From positions 1 to 64,000 of the forward strand of contig FMBT01000479.1 in the NCBI GenBank assembly GCA_900095095.1: 64,000 bases of DNA, in the 5' to 3' direction. The notes below the pieces were generated by a model. That model was not told where the DNA came from. It saw nothing but the letters and a program-made list of their open reading frames with translations, and made no database searches. The DNA is from Fragilariopsis cylindrus CCMP1102 (taxonomy: Eukaryota; Bacillariophyta; Bacillariophyceae; Bacillariales; Bacillariaceae). This document shows, piece by piece, positions 9,916 through 20,981 of this stretch (position 1 is the stretch's first letter; every line of letters begins with the position of its first letter). The position numbers and the translations under genes were made by a program.

Positions 9916-11211
9916 CTAGTGACTGGTGCTAATGAGTGGTCCAATTGCCAAGATCCAGAAAAATGCATAACCCACGTAGTAAAGCCACTGGTAGATTTGA
10001 AATGAAATGAAGGAAAGAAACTGACGGTTGTAAGCAACATTAACATCGCGATAAAAGAAATATTATAGTACTAAAACAATAAACTCAAGCTAGCCTAACG
10101 TTAGTAGTAGCTTACCATCATGTTAAATAGAACAAATTGACGATAATTCCTTTTCCCTATACAAGTTCCTATCCACACACAATGATGATCGTAACCCTTT
10201 ATGCAAACATTACACTCTGGACAATGCACACCATCTGGTGGTTGCCATACTTTACATCGATCACAAAATCGATATTGACTTGCTCGTTCAGGAGTTTCAT
10301 GACCAGGAATTTCACGATCCAAACAAATTCCCTTCACACACCCAAAGATTATAAATTAAATCAAACAGAAGAAAGAAAGGTTCTATTTTTGAGGAATAAT
10401 TAAATGAAAATTGTACACGACAAAAAGTAAATAAATGCAAAGTACTTTTTTTTTCCTTCGTTCGTTCTACTTACCGGATCTCGATAAGAAACATCAGTTA
10501 GTCTGTATGTAGATAGTCCTAGAAAGATATAGCAAATAATAACTGAATAAATCCCTAGTCCATGCTTATTTATTCCTTTTATGCAACCATGTGTTGCACC
10601 TAATAGGATTAGCCAAACACAAACAGGTCCAAACGAATGTGGTCCAAGGACACCCCAACCAGAAGAATGAAAATAATCTGGAAATAAAATTCGCATATTG
10701 CCAACAGTACGTGATCCTTTTATTACACCACAACAAAATTTACTTTGTTGTGTAGCACTATTTCTTTCTTCTTCTGTGTCATCGTTGTTGTTGCTGTTGC
10801 TGTTGCTGTTGCTGTTGACATCATCGTTGTCGTAGCTGTTGTTGTCACCAGTATCAATGTCGAGAGATTTTAAGGGAGAAGAAGAATTTTCGGATACAAC
10901 TACCGACGTATTACTACAACTACTACATCACCCTTTCCAATGATATTTTTTTTACTACTAGTAGATCGAGGCAACAGCGATTCCATATCGTCACCATTAT
11001 CGTTGGATTCGTCTAATACATCTTTTTCCGAAGTAGCAAATGTTATCGCCTTTTCGTCTTGTAATTTTTTGTTACCATCATCTAATGACATTGTTGTTTT
11101 TGCTTCAAAAAAGGATTTTGGTAAAGTGCATAAGATACTACCGGTGCTATATTCTTCAGAAGGAAAAATGAAAAGGAGGAGAGATTTAATTGTATCAATC
11201 AAGCCAACCAT
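9916..11211 (-). CDS. DHHC-type protein S-acyltransferase (palmitoyltransferase)
   Basis: Transfers palmitate to cysteines of membrane-associated proteins, acting in Golgi, endosome or plasma membranes. The three exons are 11211-10475, 10331-10116 and 10020-9916, with GT-AG introns of 143 and 95 nt. Exon 2 holds the cysteine-rich domain: RFCDRCKVWQPPDGVHCPEC, then GYDHHCVWIGTCIGKRNYRQ, with catalytic DHHC and zinc-binding Cys/His. Exon 1 encodes two TM helices (FGPVCVWLILLGATHG and YSVIICYIFLGLSTY) and the family DP motif before the domain (SYRDP). Exon 3 adds a third (YVGYAFFWILAIGPLI). The N-terminal segment (MVGLIDTIKSLLLFIFPSEE, then an acidic N/S-rich stretch) is out of frame with the rest. 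The frame changes near 10915-10925 in a GTAGTAGTT repeat, so an indel or a missed short intron is likely. Confidence 0.82.
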
Positions 11212-11682
11212 CTACAGTGTATGTCATATCCTTAATGCCTTACTGTACTACTTTTATTACTTCTAAATTGAATGTAAAATGAACAAATTTTTTGATCGAT
11301 TTGAAAAGATTCCGATTAAGACTGATCCCCCTTTATATCCCTAAATATCTATTTAGGGGAGTGTATCACTCTCCTCCCCCGAAAATCAGTGCAAACAACA
11401 TCATAAACAATACTAACCACCCATTTTTATTCGATTGTTTGATTTTGTCATCCGCGAAACAAACGCCGATCACGAAGAAACAAACGAACTACTAAGAATT
11501 AAATTGTATTGAATTGACAGAACACCACCCGAAAAGTCGTAGCATCAATATTTAGTCTTTATCTTTCTACTTCTACTTCTAAGTTACTTCTACTTCTATT
11601 TCTATTTCTATTTGATCTTACTGCTCCCACCAAGACAGTACGGTAGAAGTAACATACAGTACTAATCATCAACACAACAACA
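11212..11682. promoter_or_regulatory. Divergent promoter region, DHHC gene / RRM gene
   Basis: 470 bp between divergent genes. It includes pyrimidine repeats (CTTCTACTTCTA-like, about 11566-11612) just upstream of the RRM gene. No defined element is recognised. Confidence 0.35.
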
Positions 11683-12804
11683 ATGTCGAAGACACTCCAA
11701 CGTACTCTCAAGTCGAAAATCCCCAATGCATTGGCAGGTACGTGTTAAAAATAAAAAGAGCGGGAACAAATTTGCTGTACAGTAATAGTATATATCACCC
11801 GCCGTTCTTTCATCTATTTCACTTGCTTGGTTTGGTATTTGTTTGTTGGATGCACGTACTATTGGTTGGTCAAGTCGTTAGTTGCTAGATTTCTTTCTCA
11901 TTTTTATGTCTTTTCTTGTCACGTAAATCCATGATTGTTTTAATTATATTGATATATTGATACAGGGCCGGAATGGGACAGTAGTGATGAAGAAGATAAT
12001 GAGCCGGCAACGAAGAGCACCTCTCTAGTCGTGAAAAAAACAAAAACTACCAAGAGTAGTACTAAATCTGCAAAGGCAGGGACGAAATACGATGGCAAAA
12101 TAGAAAAGAAAGAAGACGATGACAATGAAGGAAAGGATCTTGTTCTATATGTTGGTCATCTGCCGAAAGATTTTGAAGAAATAGATCTTCGTAGGTTTTT
12201 GTCTCAATTTGGTAAGGTTTATAATTGTCGTGTTGCACGAAAAATTGAAACGGGAAAAACAAAAGGATTTGCCTTTGTTAGATTCGGAGACGATGAGGTG
12301 ACACAAATCGCATGTGAGACACTTCATGGTTATTTCCTTGAAAAGCAACGATTAGTCTGTCAGGTCCGACCGGCTCATCCGGGTATGTTTTTTGACACTG
12401 ATAAGATGATTGATAAGCGACAGAAAAAGTTGGCATTGGAAACGAAACAACGGAATAACAATCTTGCCAATTCAGATAAATTGAAGGCTATCACATCCAA
12501 ATTGGTAACTCGAGAAATGAAAAAAAGAGAAAGACTTGCGGCCCTAGGAGTTGACTATGACTTTCCTGGGTACAAGTCGAATCAAACTGATTTCGAAGAA
12601 CAATTTGTACCCGAAGAAGATACAGATACAGCAGCATCGAATGATGACAATGGGGGTGCTAAAAAGACTACATCATCGGCGGAGAAAAAGAAAAAAAGAA
12701 AGTCTATTGACAAAAAAGAGGAGCCCGTTGAAAAGAGTCCTGAAAGGCTAACTAGATCTGCCAAAAAGTCACCGAATACCAAGAAGAGACGAACTTCTTC
12801 ATAA
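11683..12804 (+). CDS. NIFK/Nop15-like nucleolar RRM protein (ribosome biogenesis)
   Basis: Two exons, 11683-11737 and 11966-12804, are joined by a GT-AG intron of 228 nt and give 297 residues. The first exon encodes MSKTLQRTLKSKIPNALA. One RRM lies at about residues 75-153, with RNP2 LYVGHL and RNP1 KGFAFVRF. After it come a family-like extension (VRPAHPGMFFDTDKMIDKRQ) and a lysine-rich tail ending KKSPNTKKRRTSS, which looks like a nuclear/nucleolar localisation signal. In Nop15 and NIFK this architecture marks a pre-60S assembly factor. The specific orthology is an inference from the RRM plus the post-RRM segment. The RRM itself is certain. Confidence 0.75.
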
Positions 12805-12998
12805 AAATTTCATAGTCTCCGTTTGTTCTAGACACAGAACATACATCTATCTAAACAGGAAAATAGTTCATATATTTGATATGTAATTTGTGTGTAATAT
12901 GTAAAATACCTTCCCTATTTTAATTGCATTCCAGTTTTATAAAGTGTAGCTCTACCAAAATCATCGACTCTGCGAAACATCCTTCTCAATATATCACA

Positions 12999-13889
12999 TT
13001 ACGAAACCCACTGACCGTCATAGTTGTTCCAACCAGACAGTGGATCGATATATTGGGGCAACACGGTTGCTTTTCTAAGTAGTTCAATAAGTGATCCATC
13101 TGCGTCGTAAATAAAAGCCCGTTCATATACAATATTACCAACCATGAATTGCTCTGCTTCTAGGGCAACGCGTAAGCTTTTCTGAAATAGTTTCAAACTT
13201 TTTTCGTTGAGAGATTCCATCCATACAGAAAGGAGTAAGTTGTTGTTGTTGTTATCCTTATCCTTGTCCTTGTCCTTGTTGTTATTATTATCATCAGCGA
13301 CGTTGGTAAGATTACTGTTTTGTATCGAGTTGGTAACATCTAATGCCAAATGATTCATACCGAGATATTCCTGGAACTTAAACAAGTCCAAAGCACGTCG
13401 TTTCATGCCTTCCGGTTCGTTCAAAATGTACGATGGGACTTCTATAAGTTCAATTCGTGATTTTGGTAACGTTTTAGTCATCATCCAGGCAGCTTTAGCA
13501 GGTCCTGCTTTGAATTTTGCGGTAGGTTCAAACCCTAATAGGCTATAAAATTCGATTGCCAAGGTTATGTTCCGTGTCTTCATAGCTGTGTGATGTATAT
13601 ACCCGACGATGTCGTCGTTGATATCCGTACATTCGACTTCTTCATCGAAACCGTCGTCGTTGTCGATAGATAGAGACAATTGTAGCGAATTCCTATTGTT
13701 TTCCTCGTTGGATGATTTGCGGTGATATGGTATCGTTCGTCGTGATGCTGTAAAACTAAAACACACCAGCCTAGTTGCTAACAGAAAGAAAAAAATCGTT
13801 ATGATAAGAAGATGAATGATAATATTCTTGGCAACAACCGCCAGATTGCGTTTTGAATCTTTTGAATAGTCTCGCATGACCAATAACAC
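12999..13889 (-). CDS. VOC-fold (glyoxalase/dioxygenase superfamily) protein with N-terminal targeting segment
   Basis: The 296-residue protein starts with a hydrophobic segment (IIIHLLIITIFFFLLATRL, residues ~23-41) followed by CFSFTASRR. This resembles a diatom bipartite plastid presequence but could be a plain membrane anchor. The rest holds two beta-alpha-beta-beta-beta halves: YIHHTAMKTRNITLAIEFYS and LLGFEP, then SRIELIEVP, then GMNHLALDV, and RAFIYDADGSLIELLR at the C-terminus. Paired H/E residues in VOC enzymes bind a metal, and here H(H)TA, GMNHL and LIELL are candidates. The substrate is unknown. A D/K/N-rich low-complexity insert near residue 215 splits the domain. The start at residue 6 (MRDYSKD) is an alternative. 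Confidence 0.65.
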   Translation of the reverse strand: MLLVMRDYSKDSKRNLAVVAKNIIIHLLIITIFFFLLATRLVCFSFTASRRTIPYHRKSSNEENNRNSLQLSLSIDNDDGFDEEVECTDINDDIVGYIHHTAMKTRNITLAIEFYSLLGFEPTAKFKAGPAKAAWMMTKTLPKSRIELIEVPSYILNEPEGMKRRALDLFKFQEYLGMNHLALDVTNSIQNSNLTNVADDNNNNKDKDKDKDNNNNNLLLSVWMESLNEKSLKLFQKSLRVALEAEQFMVGNIVYERAFIYDADGSLIELLRKATVLPQYIDPLSGWNNYDGQWVS

Positions 13890-14108
13890 AATATAGGCTT
13901 GAATATCCTATAAATACTACAACAGAGCAGTAACTATTTGTACCGATCGAGCATCGTCGGATGATCATTGTAACGTACATCTTGTGCTTCCGGTCTTTGC
14001 TTTACAATTATTTTATGTTTTACGTTGTTGGTATTTTTTGACATTCGACACATGACTGAAATTTTTAATCACGCGTTGATGTCGAATTTTTATCCTTCGA
14101 CAGAATAA

Positions 14109-14328
<220 letters not shown>

Positions 14329-14435
14329 ACAAACAACTCTCTTTTCGTGATTAGAGTTGTTTAGAAACGTTGTATCATATCATTATCATTACGATCGATA
14401 TCAACAATCTCAGAACAAAACAAAAAAAACAAACC

Positions 14436-14451
14436 GGAGATTTTAATCTCC
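14436..14451 (+). promoter_or_regulatory. Histone 3' stem-loop (after H3 pseudogene) with downstream element
   Basis: GGAGATTTTAATCTCC forms a 6-bp stem with a UUUA loop, preceded by CAAACC and followed by ACATT. Seven bases after the stem is GAAACAGA (14459-14466). The sequence and spacing match those after the intact histone genes. Confidence 0.85.
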
Positions 14452-14839
14452 ACATTGTGAAACAGACAATTCATCATACATTACTTTGTGTACATACTTT
14501 TGATCGACTGTAGAGTAGCAAATATACTCTATATATTATATATTACAGTAAATTGTATTTTTAGTTTAACTAATTATTTATCTAAGCGCATCACAGCAAC
14601 GTTAAAATACTGTATCACGTGTTTCCATCCTGAGAATTGTTTATTTCTGCAGTAACAATAAGATACAACACGAATTTTATCATATCTCTCGAAGGCACAA
14701 ATTGACTACGATAACAACTCAATAATTACTATATGTAAGAAGATAATGAATAAATTACTACAATATGTAATGTGAAGGTGTACTTGTATCGCTCAGTGGA
14801 TATTTGGTTTTATGAATTGAATTTCTGTTTCAAAAATGT

Positions 14840-14855
14840 GGAGATTAAAATCTCC
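14840..14855 (-). promoter_or_regulatory. Histone 3' stem-loop of H2A with downstream element
   Basis: On the minus strand this is the same 16-nt hairpin, 72 bp past the H2A stop codon, preceded by ACAAACC. The purine core GAAACAGA follows after an 8-nt gap (14831-14824). It is likely to direct 3' processing of a non-polyadenylated histone mRNA, by analogy with the animal element. Confidence 0.88.
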
Positions 14856-14927
14856 GGTTTGTTTTTTTGTTCGTTATTGTTGTTGGGTTGCAAGTAGACT
14901 ACTGTAGTACAATGTAATACATTTTGT

Positions 14928-15466
14928 TTATTTCTTGACAGACTTCTTTGGAAGTAAGACAGCGTGGATGTTTGGTAGAACACCACCAGATGCAATAGTA
15001 ACACCACCCAAAAGTTTGTTCAGTTCTTCATCATTCTTCACAGCAAGTGTGATGTGACGTGGGACGATACGTGCCTTTTTGTTATCACGTGCAGCATTTC
15101 CAGCTAATTCCAAGATTTCAGCACATAGGTATTCCAAGACAGCAGCAAGGTAGACCGGTGCACCAGCTCCCATACGGGTTGCGTATTTTCCTTGACGTAA
15201 GTATCTTCCGATACGACCAACAGGGAATTGTAATCCTGCCTTAGCAGAACTAGTAGTTGACTTCTTTTCGCCACGACCTAACGTACGTCAAGATTAAAAT
15301 AAAGAAGAAAGGAAGGGAAAATATCGTTCGTTTCGTTAGAAAGAGACATGGCATGAATCGAATTAACAATTGTTTGTATCACGGAAGTGCATACATAGGG
15401 GACAAGGAAACAAGGCTAGTGTACAAGCAACAAATTTGACATACCTCCTTTTCCTTTTCCAGACAT
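14928..15466 (-). CDS. H2A: Histone H2A (canonical), two exons
   Basis: Core histone H2A, partner of H2B in the nucleosome. Exon 1 (15466-15445, 22 nt) encodes MSGKGKG plus one base. A 167-nt intron (GTATGT...TTAG) follows, then exon 2 (15277-14928), giving 123 residues. The histone fold is complete: [20 protein letters not shown], then [20 protein letters not shown], then [20 protein letters not shown] with DEELNKLL, and [13 protein letters not shown] near the end. The tail ends KSVKK with no SQ motif, so this is not H2A.X, and it lacks H2A.Z features. It is divergently transcribed from H2B with 482 bp between the start codons. Its mRNA 3' end carries the conserved hairpin. An intron in a core histone with this kind of 3' end is unusual. 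Confidence 0.97.
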
Positions 15467-15948
15467 GATGTTAGTTTTTATTTGATTTAAGTTAAAATAT
15501 TGATTTTGTGAGAGTGAACGAAGTGGAAGTAGTAGGTGCTGTTTTCGAAGAGAGCGAGAGAGAGAATTGGAGTGCATAATTTGTATCGTGCGTTTTCATC
15601 CACAGTCTCGTTTCCAAATTGCCGCGCCAGGAATTTTTATCGAAAAAAAAAACTCGTGTTAACCGCGCCAGGAATTGAAACGCCTGCCATACTCGAAAAA
15701 ATTCTCCTTCACAACACCGCGTTGTCTCGCTCACTTTGCGTAACAAACGCGATTGAATTGAACATAATGTAGCGCGGCTAGTTGATACTAATACTGTATG
15801 AAAAAACAAACGTGTTAAACCCGCGACAACACGCGTGAAAGCACGAAAATCAAATGACATGAAAAAAAACAAGAGAAAAGAAAACATCGAGAAATCAATA
15901 CGTTCAGCTCACAATTTTTTTCAAACTCGAAAAATATAATATCCCAAA
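15467..15948. promoter_or_regulatory. Shared divergent H2A/H2B promoter
   Basis: The 482-bp spacer contains two exact copies of CCGCGCCAGGAATT (15622-15635 and 15663-15676, 41 bp apart). A close match, CTGCGCCAGGATTT, lies in the H3/H4 promoter at 22467-22480. The GCGCC core resembles E2F-type sites. Several further GCG/CGC-rich patches (GCGCGGCTAG, CCCGCGACAACACGCG) lie between 15771 and 15835 in otherwise AT-rich DNA. Coordinated S-phase control is an inference. Confidence 0.6.
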
Positions 15949-16483
15949 ATGGTAAGGCGAAGATCCTTTTGCTCACCTCGTCTCTCGTATCTCGTATCTC
16001 GGTCGATATGTTTCGTCATGTCGTCTTTCACATTACATCAACTGTACGCTCACGTCACTCACCTTCATTACTTCTTTCCTATCTCCTCCTCCTCCCATCC
16101 ATCATTCAATTCAACTAAAGGCAAAAACTCCAAGTAAACAATCAAGCAAGAAGGCTGCCCCAGCCAAGAAGACCGATGGTACCACCACCAAGCGTAAAAA
16201 AAAGCGTGTCGAATCTTATTCCACATACATCTACAAGGTCTTGAAACAAGTCCATCCTGATACCGGTATCTCCAAGAAGGGTATGTCGATCATGAACTCC
16301 TTCATCAACGATATCTTTGAACGTATCGCAACTGAAGCAGGAAAGCTTGGAAAATACAACAAGAAAGCCACACTTTCTTCACGAGAAATCCAAACTGCCG
16401 TCCGTTTAATGCTTCCTGGTGAACTTGCCAAGCATGCTGTTTCCGAAGGAACCAAGGCTGTTACCAAATTCAGTTCTGCCTAA
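15949..16483 (+). CDS. H2B: Histone H2B, intron directly after the ATG
   Basis: Core histone H2B, 121 residues. Exon 1 is only the start codon (15949-15951). A 169-nt intron (15952-16120, GTAAGG...TAAAG) separates it from exon 2 (16121-16483). The mature reading [20 protein letters not shown] is a typical basic tail, followed by the fold [40 protein letters not shown] and [20 protein letters not shown], ending AVTKFSSA. Reading through the intron gives an arginine-rich non-histone peptide ending in a stop, so splicing is required. The hairpin and downstream element lie 99 bp past the stop codon. Its neighbour H2A is divergent. Confidence 0.95.
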
Positions 16484-16582
16484 ACAAATCAAAATAACAA
16501 TACATATCTATTGTATTATTCCATTCGATTCGATTGATGTGATACTGTACATTGTATATTAACAAAAACAACAAAACAAACC

Positions 16583-16598
16583 GGAGATTTTAATTTCC
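16583..16598 (+). promoter_or_regulatory. Histone 3' stem-loop of H2B with downstream element
   Basis: GGAGATTTTAATTTCC differs from the other copies by one C-to-T change that turns a G-C pair into G-U, so the stem still forms. CAAACC precedes it and ACATT follows. The element TAAACAGA begins 7 nt after the stem (16606-16613). The structure-preserving change supports selection on the RNA hairpin. Confidence 0.87.
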
Positions 16599-16783
16599 AC
16601 ATTCTTAAACAGAAGAAAACCACAACTCGATTCATTATTTTGATTCGGATCCTTTTCCCTTTTTTTCTACTATTAACAAACGAAACACAGCATATTTAAT
16701 TCATAAACAAACGGTTCAACAGGAAGCTATGAATTGTATTGTAGTGCAGAACCTATTTGTGCTGTTGTCGTCCCACTTATTAA

Positions 16784-16978
16784 TATTTATAACAATTGTA
16801 TAAAGATTAGTTTGATACCATCAACTTAATAGACTTGCAAGGTAAATCTATTTATAACAATTGTTTAAAGATTAGTTTGATACCATCAACTTAATAGACT
16901 TGCAAGGTAAATCTATTTATAACAATTGTTTAAAGATTAGTTTGATACCATCAACTTAATAGACTTGCAAGGTAAATC
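16784..16978. repeat. Three tandem copies of a 65-bp unit
   Basis: The unit runs from TATTTATAACAATTGT to CTTGCAAGGTAAATC and repeats exactly three times, with copy boundaries near 16784, 16849 and 16914. Copies are nearly identical (one T/A change, ATTGTATAAAG versus ATTGTTTAAAG), so the array is young. Function unknown. Confidence 0.9.
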
Positions 16979-17795
16979 GCAACCGCAACAATAAATCTAT
17001 AGACACTCACTTGAGATTTAGTAATAACTAACTTAGCTACTGTAGTAGCAGTACGATTACAACAAAAATATACAAGAATAACGCCTAGCAACAACAACAA
17101 CACTTACCTCACTATGGTAATCATTGAATAATAATAATAATGATAAGAATAACAGTAAAAAGATACTAAAGAAGAATTATGGTATCTGTACAATTGTACT
17201 GTAGCAGGCTAGGCTGCAGAAGCTATGTCACTTTCAATATAAAATCCTAACCCTTAGCAATCATAGAGGTATATTGTACACTATGTAGGTGCCTTTATCG
17301 TGGACAGCTTATGTATAGTAACATCTTGATTGACTGGTACGCATATCAATATGCACAGGTGATACAATATTAGCAGTAACAATGAAATATTGTGCTATAT
17401 GATTCATGAATGGTACATTCATTGCCTCACAATGCTATACTCGATCAACAATACTAAACACCTGACTCAATAGTCTTGTATATGATTATTGCAGCTTTCA
17501 TACATACAACCAGACAGGTATATATCCAACCATCACATGGTATATGTATGATACTGTTAGCAGGACTAGTTGGTCAGTTTCATACAGTCAAACTTCCTTT
17601 TTTTATGTGATGATAGTATTTGTTTTCAGTTTGCCATCTGCTCTCTATTGATTGTTTCGACTCGACTCATTCGACTAGATTCGTTGATATGATTGCAAGA
17701 TCGCAATCATGATTATTCTTGATGGCGCTGATTGAATTCGATATTCGACTTCACTTTTACAAAATAAAATTAACAACAACACAACACAACTTTTC

Positions 17796-17900
17796 AAAGG
17801 TCCGAGAAAGGGAATGAATACGATTGATGTGATCGTACTTTTCACAAAACAAAATAAACGAATACAGCACTCATCTTCGAAAGGTCCGAGAAAGGGAATG
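17796..17900 (+). promoter_or_regulatory. Duplicated 21-bp element upstream of the mutase gene
   Basis: AAGGTCCGAGAAAGGGAATG, with one more A in front, occurs at 17796-17816 and 17880-17900, 84 bp apart. ACGATTG follows shortly after both copies. The second copy ends 68 bp before the mutase ATG, so these are candidate promoter or 5' UTR elements. The flanking sequence is only partly duplicated. Confidence 0.45.
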
Positions 17901-17968
17901 CTACGATTGCTGCTTCCGTTCTCTACTACTAAGGTATCTGTTTCTCAAAAGATAATACTTGAAAAAGG

Positions 17969-19229
17969 ATGATAGGTTTCAAACTTCCTTCGTTAGTCCT
18001 TCGTCGCTTTCGCAATGCTTCAGTTCAACCCTACTATCGATTATTTTCCTCGTCGACGTTTACCTTACCACCGTCGGTTCAACAATGGGAAAGACTTGCC
18101 AATAAGGAACTAGATAAATCTCATGTAACGGTCGATTCACTTCGCACAGAACGTATCACCCCCGAGAAAATCGAAATTCAACCTGTATACTGGGATTTGT
18201 CCGACAAGAACGAAGACGGTCCCGAAATGCCAGGGATGTTTCCTTTTACCAGAGGTCCATATGCTACCATGCACACGCATCGGCAGTGGACTATTAGACA
18301 ATACGCTGGATTTTCAACCGCCGAAGAAAGTAATAAATTTTATAAGAAAAATTTGGCAGCTGGACAACAAGGACTTAGCGTCGCTTTTGATTTACCAACG
18401 CATAGGTAAGGGAAGACGAATCTATACAATCATTTGGTATTTTGTTCTCAAAGTGATTCATTTTCTAATTCTCTAATCTACTAATTATTCATTAATCTAC
18501 TAGGGGATATGATAGCGATCATGAGCGTGTAGTAGGAGATGTAGGTATGGCAGGCGTTTCGATAGACACTCTTAAAGATATGGAGATCCTGTTTGATGGG
18601 ATCGATTTGACTAAAGTTTCTGTAAGTATGACTATGAACGGAGCTGTGCTACCGATTCTTGCATTTTACGTTCAAGCGGCTATAGAACAAAGTCCCAACA
18701 AAGATCCAAGCGAGGTAATGGCTTCCCTGAAAGGGACGATTCAAAACGATATTCTCAAAGAATTCATGGTTAGGAATACTTTTATTTATCCACCCGAACC
18801 ATCAGTCAATAGAGTTATTGCAGATATCATGGGATACACAGCAGTTCATATGACGAAATTCAATTCGATAAGTATATCAGGCTATCACTTACAAGAGGCA
18901 GGTGCTGATGCTGCAATTGAGATGGCATTTACGATTGCGGATGGCCTCGAGTATCTCCGAACTGCTGTGGATGTTGCCAAATTGAATGTTGACGACGTAG
19001 CCCCGAGACTTTCTTTCTTTTGGGGTATCGGTCTTAATTTTTACACAGAGGTAAGGAAATGAAAAATGATGGTGCGAACGATCGATCATGACTGAGATAG
19101 ATATTACATATTATTACTAATGGTCGTTTTGAACTGTTTTTGATTTTGCTATTGTTTTTGTTATTGTTATTGATATTGATATTGATATTGATATTGATAT
19201 TGGTATTGATGTTGATTCTGACCTTGTTA

Positions 19230-19268
<39 letters not shown>

Positions 19269-20981
19269 CTATTGCTACTTAGATCGCAAAAATGAGAGGC
19301 GCAAGGTGAGGAAATAATTAGTGTTACTTCCCAAATTAACATTATCGTACTGTTATAAATCGTATCGTTCTCTTGTAGTGCGCTTCTCACTGATGTTGAT
19401 TGCTACTACCGAAAATAGAAAGTTATGGGCCGAATCAGTTAAGGAAAAGTTCAATCCAAAGAATCGCAAATCTCTTCTTTTGAGAACACATTGTCAAACG
19501 AGTGGATATTCTTTGACGGAGACTCAGCCGATGAACAACATCATTAGAACCACTATCGAGGCTATGGCGGCCGTCCAAGGTGGAACGCAGAGTCTTCATA
19601 CTAATTCATACGACGAAGCAGTTGGACTCCCGACTGAACAATCTGCTCGAATAGCAAGAAATACTCAGTTGATTCTTCAAGAAGAGACAGGGATATCATC
19701 GGTCGCTGATCCTTGGGGAGGCAGCTACATGATGGAATCCCTTACAGATGAACTGTACAACAAAGCGAAAGAAATCATGGTTCAGATCGAGAGCAAAGGT
19801 GGTATGACGGCTTTCGTTAACAACGGACATGCGAAACTTATGCTCGAAGAAAGTGCTGCGACAAAACAGGGTCGTGTAGATTCTGGTGCTGACGTCGTTG
19901 TTGGTGTCAATAAGTACCGACTGAACGCCGAAGATGAAGAATTAGAGAGAGTGGACGTCTTGCAAATCAATAATACCGACGTTAGAAAAAAGCAGATCGA
20001 CCGAATGAATGAAATTAAAGCCTCTCGCGACGACGATGCAGTACAATTGGCTCTAGCTAAGCTAGAAACAAGTGCTCGTAGCACTGAAAGTACTAGTACT
20101 GGAGATGACCCGAACAATCTAATGAGCCTCTGTATTGATTGTGCTAGAGTAAGGTAGGTTTTAACCACTTGTAGTGAAACACGAATAGATATTTCTGAAA
20201 ATCTTGATCTTGCACCATTTCTGATTACATCCTCACCGTCATGGATTTTACCTTATTTTACTGGGGACATCGAACAAAGGTGTACGCTAGGAGAAATGTC
20301 ACAAGCTTTGGAAAACGCTTGGGGCAGACATGTTCCTAGTACATCCATGGTTCAAGGAGCATATGCTGCCTCCTTCAATTCAGGGAATTCTCAAGAAAAC
20401 ACAGAGAATTATCAATCGACCTTTAATATGGTCGAAGAATTTGAAGCGTCCGAAGGCCGACGACCTAGAATACTTATAGCTAAGATGGGTCAAGATGGAC
20501 ATGATCGTGGAGCCAAGGTTATTGCGAGTGGCTTTGCAGATTTGGGCTTTGACGTTGATATAGGACCATTGTTTCAGACCCCGAAAGAGGTAGCTCTACA
20601 AGCAATAGATTCTGATGTGCATATCATTGGTGTGTCAAGTCAAGCTGCCGGACACAAAACACTCTTACCCGCCCTGAAGAAGGTACGTGTTTGTATGAAT
20701 ATGTTTGAATGTGTTTGTGTGCTTATTCAGTTCTATTATTTTTGTATTCGTTTCGATTTGATCCCATTCATATTTCTAACGTTTAATTTTATCATTAATA
20801 GGAACTCGAGGATCTTGGAGCTGACCATATGGTGGTTGTAGCAGGTGGTGTTATTCCTCATTCAGACTACGACTATTTGCTTAAGGAGACGAAGTCTTGC
20901 GCTGCTATATTTGGACCTGGAACAAGAATCGTTGATGCTGCCAAAGAAGTTTTGAATGTGATCCCTCGGAACCTTCAATAA
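17969..20981 (+). CDS. MUT: Methylmalonyl-CoA mutase, adenosylcobalamin-dependent, mitochondrial
   Basis: Interconverts (R)-methylmalonyl-CoA and succinyl-CoA in mitochondria, using B12, for propionate and branched-chain amino acid breakdown. Six exons: 17969-18405, 18504-19050, 19283-19305 (23 nt), 19419-20153, 20280-20682 and 20802-20981, all GT-AG, giving 774 residues (human MUT has 750). An R/S-rich presequence ([12 protein letters not shown]) precedes the catalytic barrel: [20 protein letters not shown], then [14 protein letters not shown], and the family signature [16 protein letters not shown] with DPWGGS. The C-terminal cobalamin domain has [11 protein letters not shown], whose histidine (~655) is the lower axial cobalt ligand, and VVVAGGVIP. 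It fuses both domains in one chain, as in eukaryotic MUT. It splits the histone locus. Confidence 0.97.

Larger units (their letters stand above)
16614..17968. other. Intergenic region between H2B and the mutase gene
   Basis: About 1.35 kb without a gene. It contains the 65-bp triple repeat (16784-16978), AT-rich unique DNA, and just before the mutase start a duplicated segment (17796-17816 and 17880-17900). No RNA gene was recognised. Confidence 0.5.

Noticed and set aside
16784-16978. CRISPR-like array
   Set aside because: The 65-bp units are directly adjacent with no spacers, in a eukaryotic nuclear context.
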